Source: Heterobilharzia americana
Lineage: Eukaryota > Platyhelminthes > Trematoda > Strigeidida > Schistosomatidae
DNA length: 64,000 nucleotides
NCBI GenBank assembly: GCA_944470555.2
Contig: OX104130.1
Span: 58,499,491 to 58,563,490 of the forward strand
Direction of reading: 5' to 3'
This document shows positions 12,201 through 24,370 of the stretch, in pieces. Made by a program: the position numbers and the translations under genes. Every line of letters starts with the position of its first letter. Positions within the stretch are counted from its first letter, which is position 1. Under the pieces are notes generated by a model. That model had not been told where the DNA came from, did no database searches, and saw only the letters and a list, made by a program, of their open reading frames with translations.

Positions 12201-13120
12201 TTTATTTGTGATCATAAACTCCTAATGTATGAAGTAACGTCAGTAAAGTAAGATGTTTGTTGAATGTTTTAATATACCCTATTCTGTGGTTGTGTGTTAA
12301 TGCATGCATTTCAATAGCTCAGTTTTTTCCTAGATTATTGATCCGTTACGTATTTATACTTCAAGACCTCTCATCCAATGTCAGTTAAGCCAGGTGTAGT
12401 CAAATGTTTAAATGATAGGGCTATAAAACTGACCAGTCAGTGCAAGGACCTAAACGAGGAACTGAAGCACATAAAAGAAGCGCTCATAATTAGTAATTAT
12501 CCCCAATAGTTTATTAAGAAATTCGTAGGAACACATAAGAAACGAAATGATAACGGTAATAAAAGTACGAATAATAACAATAACACGAGTAAATAGGAGT
12601 TCACAGCCTACACTGCGTTACCCTATAAAGAAGGTACATCAGAAACTTTACGTAAGATTCTCAAAAAGACTGGAATTAGGGTGTCATTTAAGCCTATAAA
12701 TTCACTCAGAGATAAGCTTTGTTAGCTAGCTTAAGGATCCGACAGAACCAATTAAGCAAAGCAATTTAATCTATCAAATCCTGTGTAATGACTGTGAGAT
12801 CAAGTAGGTAGGTCATACTAGCCGATCAGGGTCAGTTATATTGGTGGAACGTAGGAATTTAACTAGATGTAGAACGGCAGACTCGAATAAGATCAATAAT
12901 CTAGAAGAAACCTTGGCTATTGAAATGCATGCATTAACACACAACCACACTATAGAGTGCATTAAAACCACTATACTTAAGTTCAATATAATTAAGTGGC
13001 GAGGAGGACTGATTACTGAATCTTTGTTCATCAAATCAACACCCAACACATGTGATTGAAATGAACCAACACCTGTACCAGGAATATGGAAGATTATACT
13101 ACCAGTAAAAATCAAGACTA
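12201..13120 (+). mobile_element. Penelope-like element (PLE-1) 3' part with inverted 5' piece
   Basis: From about 12410 the plus strand gives the PLE-1 C-terminal region: LNEELKHIKEAL, then PYKEGTSETLRKILKKTGI, then FKPINSLRDKLC, then a decayed GIY-YIG endonuclease (NLSNPV, VGRSY in place of CEVKYIGQSS). The same order is seen at 23560-24000. A piece of the element's 3' end is present in reverse at about 12201-12350: bases 12285-12318 are the exact reverse complement of 12916-12949. Several stops are present. Confidence 0.75.
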
Positions 13121-15233
13121 TGTGATCGGACTATAAAAATCAGATGTCGAAAGTAGTGTGATTACAGTGATATAATGATTATGAGGAATAACTTATGCTC
13201 GTAACGTCATCAAGTAAATGATACTGTATCACTGCGTTATAAAGTCGGATAAAGTCTTTCTTATTGAACTGGTTTTTCCGACGACGTTTTATAACTTTGA
13301 TTTGCAAATTCAGTACATCTTTCTTGCTGAGAATTAGCAGCAGCCCGCTATTTTTATCTCACATAATTTTTGAGAAAAAAAAATCAACTCCAGTGACCAT
13401 TTTTATTATGAAATATCAGTTTACTAATGTGTTTTATTTATATACATGTTGACCAGCACAAATCTACTGTTATTACGACTTTAGAACGGTAAAAATACTA
13501 GTAAAACGAATGTAGTTATTAAAGTGATACAGAACTTGAAAAGGCAAAAAATCAGAATTAAGGGGAAATATAAAATCGATGAGTTTAAGCCAAAATCTAA
13601 GGCTTCAAATGGTTCATTTACTTTTCTTCTCCTCATTCTGTCATTTATTTCTCAATTCATTAAGTCAACATACCCCGAAACAGTTCTAACCAACCATCAC
13701 TGACCTGATATGGTGCAGCTACACCTAATTTTAACTACGCTGTAACCATTCGCACTGCAGTTGTACTTCTACGGCGACCTGAAACAGATGATGACTGGCT
13801 ATGTTTCACACAACCTATCTTCTGTCAACTTACAAGAATTTATCAGTACTAAGAATGTCTACTCATCTGTACCTAAACTTCTATCCTAGCCTCATCAATC
13901 GTCACTTATTGTTTCAACGGCATACAAATGGTTTTGCTAGAAAAGTAATGACAGATGGTTTGAATATTCTCAAGTTGTATTTACTGTGTAGTGTCTGTAA
14001 CTTCATCGAATTTTACCTATCCAAGATACTTACAGGGGGAATCCGTAGATACATTACTCTGCCTTTCTCATACACCTATGAAAAATACTTACCTATGATA
14101 ATTCACACATTCCTTGTCTCTAAATAACTAAGTTAGCTTAACCCACTTTTGTGGTCAGTATTAATTAATCCCATCGGCTGTCTTACAGCTAAAGCAACCT
14201 TGAAATAATCACTAGGTTGCTAATTTTTTTTAAAATGTATTACTCTTTTGAAACTCTAACTAATCCATGTTTCTGAGAATATCAGAAAGTGACATGTAAT
14301 GTAATATCAGTTAAATGCATCTTTTATCATAGGGATATGAAACATATCCTTAATCCAGCTCATTAAAAAAAAGTATTTTGGAACTCATACCGTTAAATGT
14401 TACAATGCAGAAAACGAAGAGAGAAATATGAGAAATATGTTTAGTCTGCTCGATGAAACAATTTATACTAAAACAACTCTAAGTTTAAACACTATGACCA
14501 TTAAATTTTTAGTGATCTGAATGAATACAAATAATCGTTAGAAAATTTAATCACATGTACCATTGGTTTATACCAACTTTGACATTTAGCCAATGAAGCG
14601 TTTTTGTACCAGCTCATTGTAGTAAATATCATTATTACGATGAAGAGTCTGTCATCCACAGATTATATCAATCTTTATTAACTTGGCAGGTTTTGATTTC
14701 TTTGTCTACCATGTTCTTCGTGGTAAATTCACTATTTTTGGTTATTTTGGTAAGGAAATCCTTCAAGGATATATCTAAAAATAAGTGTCCATATATTCCG
14801 CAAAAGTCAATTACATTTTGAATATACTGACAATCAATGAATCTGTTGACTGATTACTGCACGGGCAGATATAGAATTCTGTTAGTTTTTAAGATTTTAA
14901 CAAGTAAATCCTTTTGTAACAATTATTTATGAAGGCTAAAATAAAATCTGCGACAGAAAATACCCGAATATATTAAAAATCACCTTAAACTGAAAATGAG
15001 CAATCAATTTGTACCTACGAAACACTGATGCATAAGACAGTGAAGTGTGGGCAGGCCATATAGCAGCCTGTTGACCAATCAGGATTCTGTTCGATATTGG
15101 TTGCCCAGGTATGAAGTTGGTAGTTATCGTGCACAGCAAAAATTCAAATTATTTTCGACAAAACTGTACTGAGCGCTCCGTGTAGGCCCGTTTTTTTAGG
15201 AGTTATTCATATATAAATTAATCTCTCTACGAT
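13121..15233. other. Upstream flank of alpha-tubulin, nothing recognised
   Basis: AT-rich sequence with no named repeat. A 108-codon open stretch at 13801-14127 has no recognisable homology or gene-like context. A TATAAA at 15212-15217 is only 17 bases before the initiator, too close to be an ordinary TATA box for this start. Confidence 0.4.
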
Positions 15234-16695
15234 ATGGTATGTTCTTCTAAATAATTTTGAGTTTTACCTATCATTAGCGTGAGTGCATCAGTCTTCATAT
15301 TGGTCAGTCTGGTGTTCAAGTTGGTAATGCATGCTGGGAGCTTTATTGCTTAGAGCATGGTATTCAACCGGATGGTCATATGCCAAGCGATAAAACAATC
15401 GGTGGAGGAGATGACTCATTTGAAACATTTTTCAGTGAAACTGGAGCGGGAAAACATGTTCCACGAGCAGTTATGGTGGACTTAGAACCAACAGTTATTG
15501 ATGAAGTTCGAACTGGTACATATCGCCAACTTTTCCATCCAGAACAGCTCATCACTGGAAAAGAGGATGCTTCAAATAATTATGCTCGGGGTCACTATAC
15601 CATAGGAAAAGAAATAGTAGATTTAGTCTTAGATCGTATTCGAAAAGTGGCTGATCAATGTGGAGGTCTACAAGGTTTCCTCATTTTCCATTCATTGGGA
15701 GGTGGAACTGGATCTGGATTTACATCTTTATTATTAGAACGTGTCAGTATAGATTACGGCAAAAAATCAAAACTTGAATTTGCCATATATCCAGCCCCAC
15801 AAATTTCTACATGCGTAGTGGAACCGTATAATTCCATTTTAAATACGCATACTTCTCTAGAACTTAGCGATTGTTCATTTATGACTGATAATGAAGCTAT
15901 TTATGATATATGTCGGTAAGTTTTCTTGTTTTGTAGTACATATTTATCTTAACATTATTTTCTCTCTCTGTCTTAAACAGACGTAATTTAGATATTGAAC
16001 GTCCTACTTATACAAATCTTAATCGACTGATTGCTCAGTGTGTGAGTTCAATTACTGCATCTCTTCGATTTGATGGATCACTGAATGTTGATTTAGCCGA
16101 ATTTCAAACTAATTTAGTCCCATATCCTCGTATTCACTTTCCACTGACAACACTTGCTCCAATTATTAATGCAGAAAAAGCTTATCATGAAAGATTGACT
16201 GTAACTGAAATAACAAACAGTTGTTTTGAACCAGCAAATCAGTTAGTTAAATGTGATCCACGTCATGGTAAATATATGGCATGCTGTTTATTATATCGTG
16301 GTGATGTTGTACCAAAAGAAGTAAATACATCAATAGCAACAATCAAATCAAAACGAACAATACAATTTGTTGATTGGTGTCCAACTGGTTTTAAAGTTGG
16401 CATTAATTATCAACCGCCAACTGTAGTACCTGGTGGTGACTTAGCCAAAGTTCAACGTTCTGTATGTATGCTAAGTAATAGTACAGCCGTTATTGAAGCA
16501 TGGGCTAGATTGAATCATAAATTCGATTTAATGTATGCAAAACGTGCATTCATTCATTGGTTTGTTGGTGAAGGTATGGAAGAAGGTGAATTCTCGGAGG
16601 CAAGAGAAGATTTAGCAGCTTTAGAAAAAGATTATGAAGAAGTTGGTGCAGATACTGTTGAAGGAGATGAAGAAGGTGAGGCGGAAGAATATTAA
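15234..16695 (+). CDS. TUBA: Alpha-tubulin, three exons
   Basis: Alpha-tubulin pairs with beta-tubulin to form the microtubule dimer and binds non-exchangeable GTP. Exons: 15234-15236 (the ATG alone), 15278-15915 and 15981-16695 including the stop. Both introns are GT-AG: ATG|GTATGT...CATTAG (41 bp, phase 0) and CG|GTAAGT...AAACAG (65 bp, splitting an Arg codon). The spliced frame is 450 codons plus stop, or 451 triplets, the usual length. Visible marks are the N-terminal MREC used in tubulin autoregulation, Lys in [12 protein letters not shown] (the K40 acetylation site), the GGGTGSG GTP loop, [12 protein letters not shown], and an acidic tail ending GEAEEY with the C-terminal Tyr that is removed and re-added in detyrosination. 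An intron directly after the start codon is typical of metazoan alpha-tubulins, and tiny 5' introns are typical of schistosomes. A degenerate paralogue lies at 4577-5926. Confidence 0.97.
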
Positions 16696-16822
16696 ATTCG
16701 TTTATATAACGGTAAATAGATGAAATATAATGAATGGAAAAAAATATTTCGATTAAATATCAGCAATAATATACATATATAAAAGTGATCCTTCAAGTAA
16801 CAAGTACCAGTCAACCAGTTAA

Positions 16823-16904
16823 AATAAACTGTACAACATTTGATTGAATCAAATTACTCTATAAATGGGAAATTTATATTCCAGTCACTTGTTAACTAAA
16901 TAAA
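16823..16904 (+). promoter_or_regulatory. Candidate polyadenylation signals of alpha-tubulin
   Basis: AATAAA occurs at 16823-16828 and again at 16899-16904, 128 and 204 bases after the stop codon. Either could serve the tubulin mRNA, though in such AT-rich DNA the motif is also frequent by chance. Confidence 0.4.
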
Positions 16905-19104
16905 AAGACAATAACTTTTAAACTACTATCACAAGACATACATTGGTTCAGTGATAGCAAAAAGTTGACAATATTAGAATGACAATAATTCATCTGTCAT
17001 TTTGATATAACTTGTTTTTCCTTTACTTGGTTTAATTAAGAGTGATTAAAAACTATTGGGATTAATCTATAGTTAAAGTGATGTACTAACTACATTTATT
17101 TAGATGTGGGATATTTAGATATTTAAGATTATCACTCATATGTTAACCCTGTTATTTAGAGGATAATACAATAAATCAGTGAGAATATTAGGTTGATAGT
17201 CCCAGTTATATTGTTGCATACTTGTTAATTCTAGAATAATCTATACCTGGAAATATTTACTAATAACTGAGCATAAGTTATTTCTATGCATGATAATGGT
17301 TTGGCATTTAGTTCTTACTGATTACACTTTTAACTCTGTTTAAAATTGTAGTTGGCTAAAACAAGTGCTAAAGCTAGGAGAGATAAAATACAAATACGAT
17401 TTCTGAGGTCTGATATACTGTACAGTTCATAGTGAACTAATTTATAGGTTGGATGATATCTCTAGGCTACTCAAAGATATAATTTCAATCCAAACTAATG
17501 TGCAGTTCTACATTCTCATGACAAATTATTATGAATTTGGTGTGTTAGGGGTTAGTTATTCCCATTGAGAGATGGCATTGCCGTTAACTTGCCATCTGAC
17601 CCAGTAAGAATAAACGCAAAATCAGTAGATTGTTAATTAACAGAAAATGCTCACATTGTCATAGAACAATAGGTTCGTTGAGAAGTGCTTTATAAAAAGT
17701 CCAGCTTAATGAAAGTAGACCTAACCTAATCACCTTTACTTGATGCATATGAAGTACTTAACCCAGAGATTGCTGAACCATTGTGTTTACTGTTAATAAA
17801 ACACACGGTAAACATTTAACTATTCTTATTGAATACTTTTAATCCAATGCTACATTACAGCAAACCAATGATATTCTTTGAATTACAACTGCAATTATTT
17901 ACTTAAAACTTAACGAAAGCAATAGGAAATGGGAATATACGTTAAGTAATAACTTAAAAGAATAGAATGCACCACTGTGTATTTTTATATAGAGGTTTGA
18001 ATAAGAGACTATGAACCACATCCAGAGTATGAAGGCTTACAAAAATACACGTTTATCCTAATCCAAATGCATAGAGGGAGCTTAAAGCTGCTGCGCCAGA
18101 GAGGAGGAAAATACTCAGAAATCGTTTCATCGTAGTTCGAGACTTCTCAGTGGTGCATACAGAAAAACTATTAAGAGAAGGATTTTATAGCATTCAACTA
18201 CAACGCTAACACGCTTTCGTTCAGGTAGTATTAAAGCAAATTAAAGCTAAAGGAAAGAGTACGATGAATTCTTCCTAAAAACAACTCTGTCCTAAGAGTT
18301 GTTATATAGTGACAGATGATATATAGAGTAAGAAATACCTCATCCCAAACAACCATTTTCTTTAACTGACAGTATCTAACGGTTTTATTCTAGAAAAAAC
18401 TCATTTTCTAAGTAATATATTCTTTTTGATTAGATTGTATTCATAAACACGCATTCAAGAAACGCCTATAAGTAGTTTTCAGCAGCATTGCCTGTCGATG
18501 AACACAACTAATAAGAATGATGTGCGATTTGTTTGACAGTGAATCTACTGGGAAACCACAATTTATACGATCTGATTGACTTTATGGAGCTGAGTTATAC
18601 GAAATCTACTTTTGAAGTCCTTAAAGCAGTTGGAAACTGTAATGAATATTTACAGTCATTCAGTAAACCTCGAAGATTTAAAACGTTTCACCAAGCACCA
18701 TATGTAAATATCGCGCTACATGGTCACTGAGTGCAAAATACTTTCTTAGCACACTTAAAAATACTCAAGGTCACTTTTAGATACATGAGAAGACATTTTT
18801 ATCAACATATATCAAACTGTCATAATGTCTTCAACTATATTACCATCTCCAGATGAAGCCTCCAGTAGTTGTGAATTTTGGGACGCAGAGGCCACAGTTC
18901 TAGTTTTCTATGCCAAGAAATATCATAAAGAATCTTTAGAACTTACTGTAATTTGTTGAACTCGTTGAAAAAAGCATGATTCTCTCCTACAAATAAATAA
19001 TGCATAAATGTTTAACTGTCAATGATGCATGATAATTAAACTTTTTGATTTGAGACAAAATGCATAATGATTTAGTTTTAGGAAACTTTTGAAAACTATC
19101 TACT
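16905..19104. other. Intergenic, nothing recognised
   Basis: No coding homology or repeat structure seen in these 2.2 kb. The short open stretch near 18533-18730 has no supporting signal. Confidence 0.4.
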
Positions 19105-19345
19105 TCTATGTATTGATTGGTCACGGGAGTGCAACCAATTTCATGTTTTCTAGTCCCGAGTGCAGATCGCATCCTGTCGATCATATTTGCAATGTGACAA
19201 CCAAGCTAGGAAGCTCAGCATCGCGGTGCACATTAGTAGCACATTGCATATGCGTCTTGCTGACGTGTGCTAAAAAGCACGAAACCTAGGTCCAGAGCTC
19301 CTACCGATTGCCTCCAACCAACTAACTATCTACTTCGACATAAAT
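19105..19345 (+). mobile_element. S3 SINE with hammerhead-like core
   Basis: The right part (19240-19345) runs through a hammerhead-like segment to CTCCAACCAACTAACTATCT, matching the copy at 46361-46440. The left part (about 19110-19200, containing TGATTGGTCACGGGAGTGCA) is the reverse complement of the S3 tail at about 46480-46570. So this copy, like S1 and S2, combines inverted pieces of one family. Confidence 0.65.
19251..19301 (+). ncRNA. Hammerhead ribozyme relic (S3 type)
   Basis: CTGACGT (19260-19266; consensus CTGANGA), a perfect stem-loop GTGCTAAAAAGCAC (19267-19280), GAAA (19281-19284), then the palindrome ACCTAGGT and C at 19292 giving a GTC cleavage triplet. The flanks GTCTTG and CAGAGC pair at four of six positions, wobble included, with G-T counted. 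The single departure in the core is A to T at its last base. The copy at 46370-46376 keeps that A but has CTAACGA and has lost GAAA. Confidence 0.6.
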
Positions 19346-19507
19346 GTATCGAAATGCCCAATGATGCATTAAAAATAACTCCATTAAACGAAATCCAAAT
19401 TCAGTATGATAAAGTTACTTCATTTTGAATCACTTAAAGATAATTCCACTATCAGAAATTTACAAAACAGTACATGAATATTATTATTAGGATTATCTAA
19501 GCTAGCT

Positions 19508-19510
<3 letters not shown>

Positions 19511-19579
<69 letters not shown>
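19511..19579. repeat. (AT)n microsatellite
   Basis: About 69 bp of uninterrupted AT dinucleotide. Confidence 0.98.
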
Positions 19580-19580
<1 letters not shown>

Positions 19581-19700
19581 TGAATACGATTGAAGGTGGA
19601 ATGAAAACCTAGTTCACCGCAAGATTGGAGCCAGTAATTCCCGGGTTTGCGGCATATGGTTCTATTAAGGGAGCTTCGAGATCCAGCTATCAATCAGATC
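19580..19700 (+). mobile_element. S5 repeat fragment
   Basis: ATACTGAATACGATTGAAGG followed by GTGGAATGAAAACCT resembles the start of the S5 units at 38349, 45225 and, on the other strand, 45660. The microsatellite abuts its start. Confidence 0.45.
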
Positions 19701-21324
19701 TTAACTGCACATTAGTCAGCAAAAGCTTTCCCCGCCTGTAATGTAAATGTGTCACACAAAACTGCTTGTTCATTGTAATAACAAGGATTTGTTAATAAAG
19801 TTAAAGTATCTTTGTCTAACTATACTTACTTCTATTCAACACTGCTCTTTCCGTTGACCCTTCTTGTTTAACTGGTGAATTGTTCATTTTGAAAACAGTT
19901 TTGGTAGACTGAATGTATGTAAAATATAGACACATTGATACTACAAAATGATATAATGAGATTCGGTAATAAACCATCAGAGAAATGAAAATTATTGACC
20001 AACTCTATTCCACTTACGAATGTCCTCAAAGTTCAAGGTGATAAGTGGTTAGAAATACTGATTCAAAACAAAATATTCGGTTAAACGAAACTGTTACTTC
20101 TACATAAAACATATGATAGAAAAATAGTATAAGCATACGTTATATATCCAGTGATAAATAGTTATCCATAAGGATTAACAGTTTTTTCTCATTTAGGAAA
20201 ACAACTCTTATTTTTTGTGGGTATGGTTGGGCGTTTTAATAAAGAACCCTTAGTAAAATGATTTACTTGTGTGATAATCATTTAACTCACTAGTTGTCAT
20301 ATCTGTGGAGTTAAATACAGCTTTCATGTCAAGGAGTACGAAGGTACTAGATACCGGCATATTCATATTTCGGGTTTACAAGATAACATTTGTATCAATA
20401 CAATGATTTCTAAACTTGAAATCTTTCTGGTCTTCTCAAGCCTTTTGTAATCAGAGACGATAGATGGTCAAGGTAGGTTTGCGAAGAAATCTCTTCTTAT
20501 TTTGAAGCTAGTTTTATCGTTATTTTAACTGAAAATGAACAATTGCTCTCCCTAAAGACTTGAAGAGGCAAACTACGTTAACCCGGTGATTCATTTTGCT
20601 TCAGGCATGACAGCGTCTATAATTCATTTTAAGTTAGGAAACTAAGTGCATTCTTCTTCTTAAAGGCTGTGATGGAAAATGAAACAGCAACAGTTTACTG
20701 CTCATCGTTTCTGTTCTGTGTATGAATCAATAGCCTATATTTAGGTATGATAGGTTAAGTAAATGTCGAAGTTTACAGACCAGTTTCCTTCAAATGTCTA
20801 AACAACTGTTTATTACCGCATGTCACAATTATCTTCGTTATCACTAGTGAATTTCTTTGTCTACTATCACCAACAGTCATTGTATAGTTCATATCCCAGT
20901 TTTCATTTGTGTAGTTCTTGCTGTTTATTTTATTTCAGAACTAGGATCCCTTCTTGTGTATGCGCATAAAGCTATTTAGACCATTTGCATAATGTCAAAA
21001 TGTTCTTGTTTTTCCTGATTTTTTTCATCGCTATTCCTACTTTACACAGAGTAGTGGAGTATCAAATGAAATCTGAATGAAGACCACTTTCATACTTCGA
21101 CAGAAAACTGTTTCTACTGACTTAGATACAGACACACAATTCTTATCTCGAAGGTAAACACGCAGAAAATCTTCAGATCCACATTATTATAGACACCAAA
21201 TCATGTTTAGATATATACACAGTCAAACTGACTCATTGTTGGCGCACAAGTAATAGATACCTTCTAGCATTCCTAGATGACAGCGACTAATGACATTACT
21301 TAATTTATTTGCGTCATCTGACTA
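19701..21324. other. Intergenic, nothing recognised
   Basis: AT-rich, no gene or repeat identified. Confidence 0.4.
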
Positions 21325-22055
21325 ATGCTAGTTACAGTCAAGTATGACGACCAACAACAACAAGAACAAGCTCCAGTCATCATCAAAGGGAGAAACTTAA
21401 ATGAAGTGGTCTCTTTCACGTACCTGCCTAGGCAGCATCGTTTCAACTACTACAGGCGGCGGTGGGACAGACGAAGACGTCAAAGCAAGGATCGGAAAAG
21501 CAAGACAGGCCTTCATTAACCTGAAACCAGTGTGGAGATCTTCTGCACTCCGCATAAAGAACAAAATCAGGATTTTCAACACCAATATCAAGTCAGTGCT
21601 TCTGTGCGGCTCAGAGACTTGGCGTGTTACGCAACGGATTTCCAACAAACTACAGACATTCATCAACAACTGTCTACGCTGGCTCGTTACTGAAGATCAG
21701 ATGGCCAGAAAGAATGAGCTACAAGGAACTCTGGGAACGAGCCAACCAAGAACCTATAGCTGGACAAATATGCAGAAAGAGGTGGAGATGGATTGGGCAT
21801 GCACTAAGAAGACCACTCGAGGACACCACGCACTTGAGTGGAACCCAAATGGGAAATGACGAGTTGGGCATCCGAGGTGAGGGTGACATGGAGGAGATCA
21901 TGTGAGGAAGAAATGAGAGCTTCTGGGCAGTCGTGGAGCCAGGTTCAAAAGATTGCAGAGAACAGAGTGAAATGGAGAAGTGCTACTGAAGCCCTACGTT
22001 CCACTAGGAGCCCAAGAGACCAATAATAAAATAATAGTAATAATAATGACGATAT
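21325..22055 (+). mobile_element. Family A (RTE-type) retrotransposon, 5'-truncated 3' end
   Basis: The translation in overlapping frames matches the C-terminal part of the full-length element at 49461-52711: VIIKGRNLNEVVSFTYL, GKARQAFINLKPVWRSS, NKIRIFNTNIKSVLLCGSET, NNCLRWL, KRWRWIGHALRRP, then QSWSQVQKIAENRVKW. It ends in GAGACCAATAATAAAATAA and further TAA/TAG repeats, the family's 3' tail. The 5' truncation is just after the FADD reverse transcriptase box. At least three frameshifts. Confidence 0.88.
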
Positions 22056-22240
22056 TTCGCTGGATGCTTAATTATATTGTTGTCTGAGGAAAATTCATTA
22101 TCCCAAAGAACACAGTAAAAGGTCACCATTATTTATTCTTTGATTTGATGCAATTACGAATATAACTTCCAACCACTTTTCTAATACTGTACTTGAGAAA
22201 TAAAGTCATCCAATAGTACGAATTAAGAAAAATATTAACA
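22056..22240. other. Spacer between retroelements
   Basis: AT-rich joining sequence, nothing recognised. Confidence 0.4.
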
Positions 22241-22293
22241 GTTACCAATAATATAAGAGTAAAACTTGTGCACTGTGGTAAAATGTAATTCCA

Positions 22294-22608
22294 CTTTTAT
22301 TGATTTATTAGACTTATCACACAGTGTAACAGTATTGTTTACTGGATTACGTTTCGGACATAATTTATTGTCAACTTTGAGATATCCTTTATATAGTCCT
22401 AATTTTCTCGTCTCATTTTCAGATGGGCAGTTTAAGTTTCCATATATCCGGAACAGGTGCTGAGTCATTCCTGTTGCATGTGTTAGGTGTTGATTCGATT
22501 AACAAAGATTCAGTTATCAATCTCTCCCTCCACCCTGTTATGTTAGTTTTTAAGAATTTTCACCCTGTGCCATCCTATTGTGTGGTTGTGTGTAATTGCA
22601 GGCATAGC
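22294..22608 (-). repeat. Left arm of PLE-1 inverted repeat (315 bp)
   Basis: Collinear reverse complement of 24044-24358 (coordinate sum 46652), with only scattered mismatches seen, for example at 22601. Confidence 0.88.
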
Positions 22609-24043
22609 AACAGTGGTGTTAAACAAGTCTGATTATATTCAGAAAGTCAAGGAGCATATAGAAACAGGACCCTACGAAGAAATTAAGAAACCAATCGACA
22701 CTATCATGAATAAAGTTAAAGGAACCACGGTGGATCTAATATGCCGAGTGAAGCCGTTTCTAAGTGAGTCTAAATGGTTTAATTTAATGCCGAAAATTAA
22801 AAATCCCTGCAGGATTTATGGTACTATTAAAATTCATAAACCAGGTTATCCTATAAGACCTATAGTAGACTTTAGAAACATTCCTACCTATGATTCATCT
22901 AAATATTTGGTACTAAACCCAATCAGGAACCGTTCTAAATCAAGACTTACTAACCATTATGACTTGAAGCATAAATTAGATGACATACATTTAGATTACG
23001 ATGAAAACATGGCTAGTTTTGATGTAGTCAGTCTGTATACGGCCTCATTCGGCGTATCAGATCCACCGTGGCTCCTTTAACTTTATTCATGTTAGTGTCG
23101 ATTGGTTTCTTAATTTCTTCGTAGGGTCCTGTTTCTATATGCTCCTTGACTTTCTGAATATAATCAGACTTGTTTAACACCACTGTTGAGTTGCCTTGTT
23201 CCGATTTAGCAATTACTATATCCTTGTCATTCCGGAGGTTCTTCAAAGCTTCTTTTTCTGCTTTTGGTAAACTGTGTTTTGTTTTCTTCTGTAGCTTAAG
23301 TGTAAGAGCACATTGTGCTCTGCTACCGTCTTATCTACTGAACTTAGAGCTATTTCAATTTTAGGAATGACATCTTCAGGTTTCAATTCACTAATTGCTA
23401 CATTGAAGTTAAGCCCCTTCTCTAGTACCGTTACTTCTGCTGAGCTTAAAACCCAAATTGAGAGATTGATAACCCACTTTGTTTTATCGTTGGTTGGCGA
23501 TGTGCTGTCGGGCCAAAAAACTTACTGGTAAAACAGAAGATCTAAAACAAGAAACCAGACACATTAAAGACGCCTTATCCATCAACAATTACCCTCCCAA
23601 ATTAATTGATAAACTCCTTAGGAATTGTAAGAAAATTATCAGTAACACATTAATAGTAGTAATAACAGCAACTATAATAGTAATAATGGTGTCAATAATA
23701 TTAGCGGCAATAGTGTGAATAGAGAATTCAAAACCTCCACAGTATAACCATACAAAGAAGGCACCTCAAAAACACTACGTAGGATTCTCAATAAGGCTGG
23801 GATTAGAGTGGCATTTAAACCTATAAACTCACTTCGAAATAAGCTTTGTAGGTTAAAAGATCCTGTCGACCCAGTTAAGCAAAATAACTTAGTTTACCAA
23901 ATCCCTTGCAACGATTGCGAGGTCAAATACATAGGTCAAAGTAGTCGACCAGTATCAATTAGGCTATCGGAACATAAAAACTTAGCTAGGTCAAAATTGA
24001 TAGGTCCTAGTAAGGTAGGGATTTAGGAAAAAGCTCAGGCATA

Positions 24044-24358
24044 GCTATGCATGCAATTACACACAACCACACAATAGGATGGCACAGGGTGAAAATTCTT
24101 AAAAACTAACATAACAGGGTGGAGGGAGAGATTGATAACTGAATCTTTGTTAATCGAATCAACACCTAACACATGCAACAGGAATGACTCAGCACCTGTT
24201 CCGGATATATGGAAACTTAAACTGCCCATCTGAAAATGAGACGAGAAAATTAGGACTATATAAAGGATATCTCAAAGTTGACAATAAATTATGTCCGAAA
24301 CGTAATCCAGTAAACAATACTGTTACACTGTGTGATAAGTCTAATAAATCAATAAAAA
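24044..24358 (+). repeat. Right arm of PLE-1 inverted repeat (315 bp)
   Basis: Pairs with 22294-22608. It encodes the C-terminal end of PLE-1 downstream of the GIY-YIG domain. Confidence 0.88.
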
Positions 24359-24370
24359 TGGAAGACTGTT

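Larger units (their letters stand above)
22241..24370 (+). mobile_element. Penelope-like element (PLE-1), rearranged copy
   Basis: Four blocks make up this locus. (1) Minus strand, 22241-22608: the element's 3' end (RIYGNLNCPSENETRKLGLY, KLCPKRNPVNNTVTL). (2) Plus, 22612-23036: RT fingers, from NKSDYIQKVKEHIETGPYEE through YGTIKIHKPGYPIRPIVDFR to NMASFDVVSLYT, the PLE signature. (3) Minus, about 23037-23515: the region upstream of the RT (NLRNDKDIVIAKSEQGNSTV), overlapping block 2 in content. (4) Plus, about 23515-24370: linker, FKPINSLRNKLCRL, the GIY-YIG endonuclease (LVYQIPCNDCEVKYIGQSS, near 23889-23945) and the 3' end again. The RT palm with YxDD is missing. PLEs use this RT plus GIY-YIG pairing for target-primed integration. 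This copy cannot work. Confidence 0.88.

Noticed and set aside
15212..15217. TATAAA as promoter of alpha-tubulin
   Set aside because: It lies 17 bases before the ATG, which would put the transcription start at or inside the coding sequence. Such motifs are frequent in this AT-rich DNA.
21397..21901. Minus-strand open frames opposite family A copies (also 49491-52531)
   Set aside because: They mirror the coding strand of the reverse transcriptase and have no independent homology.
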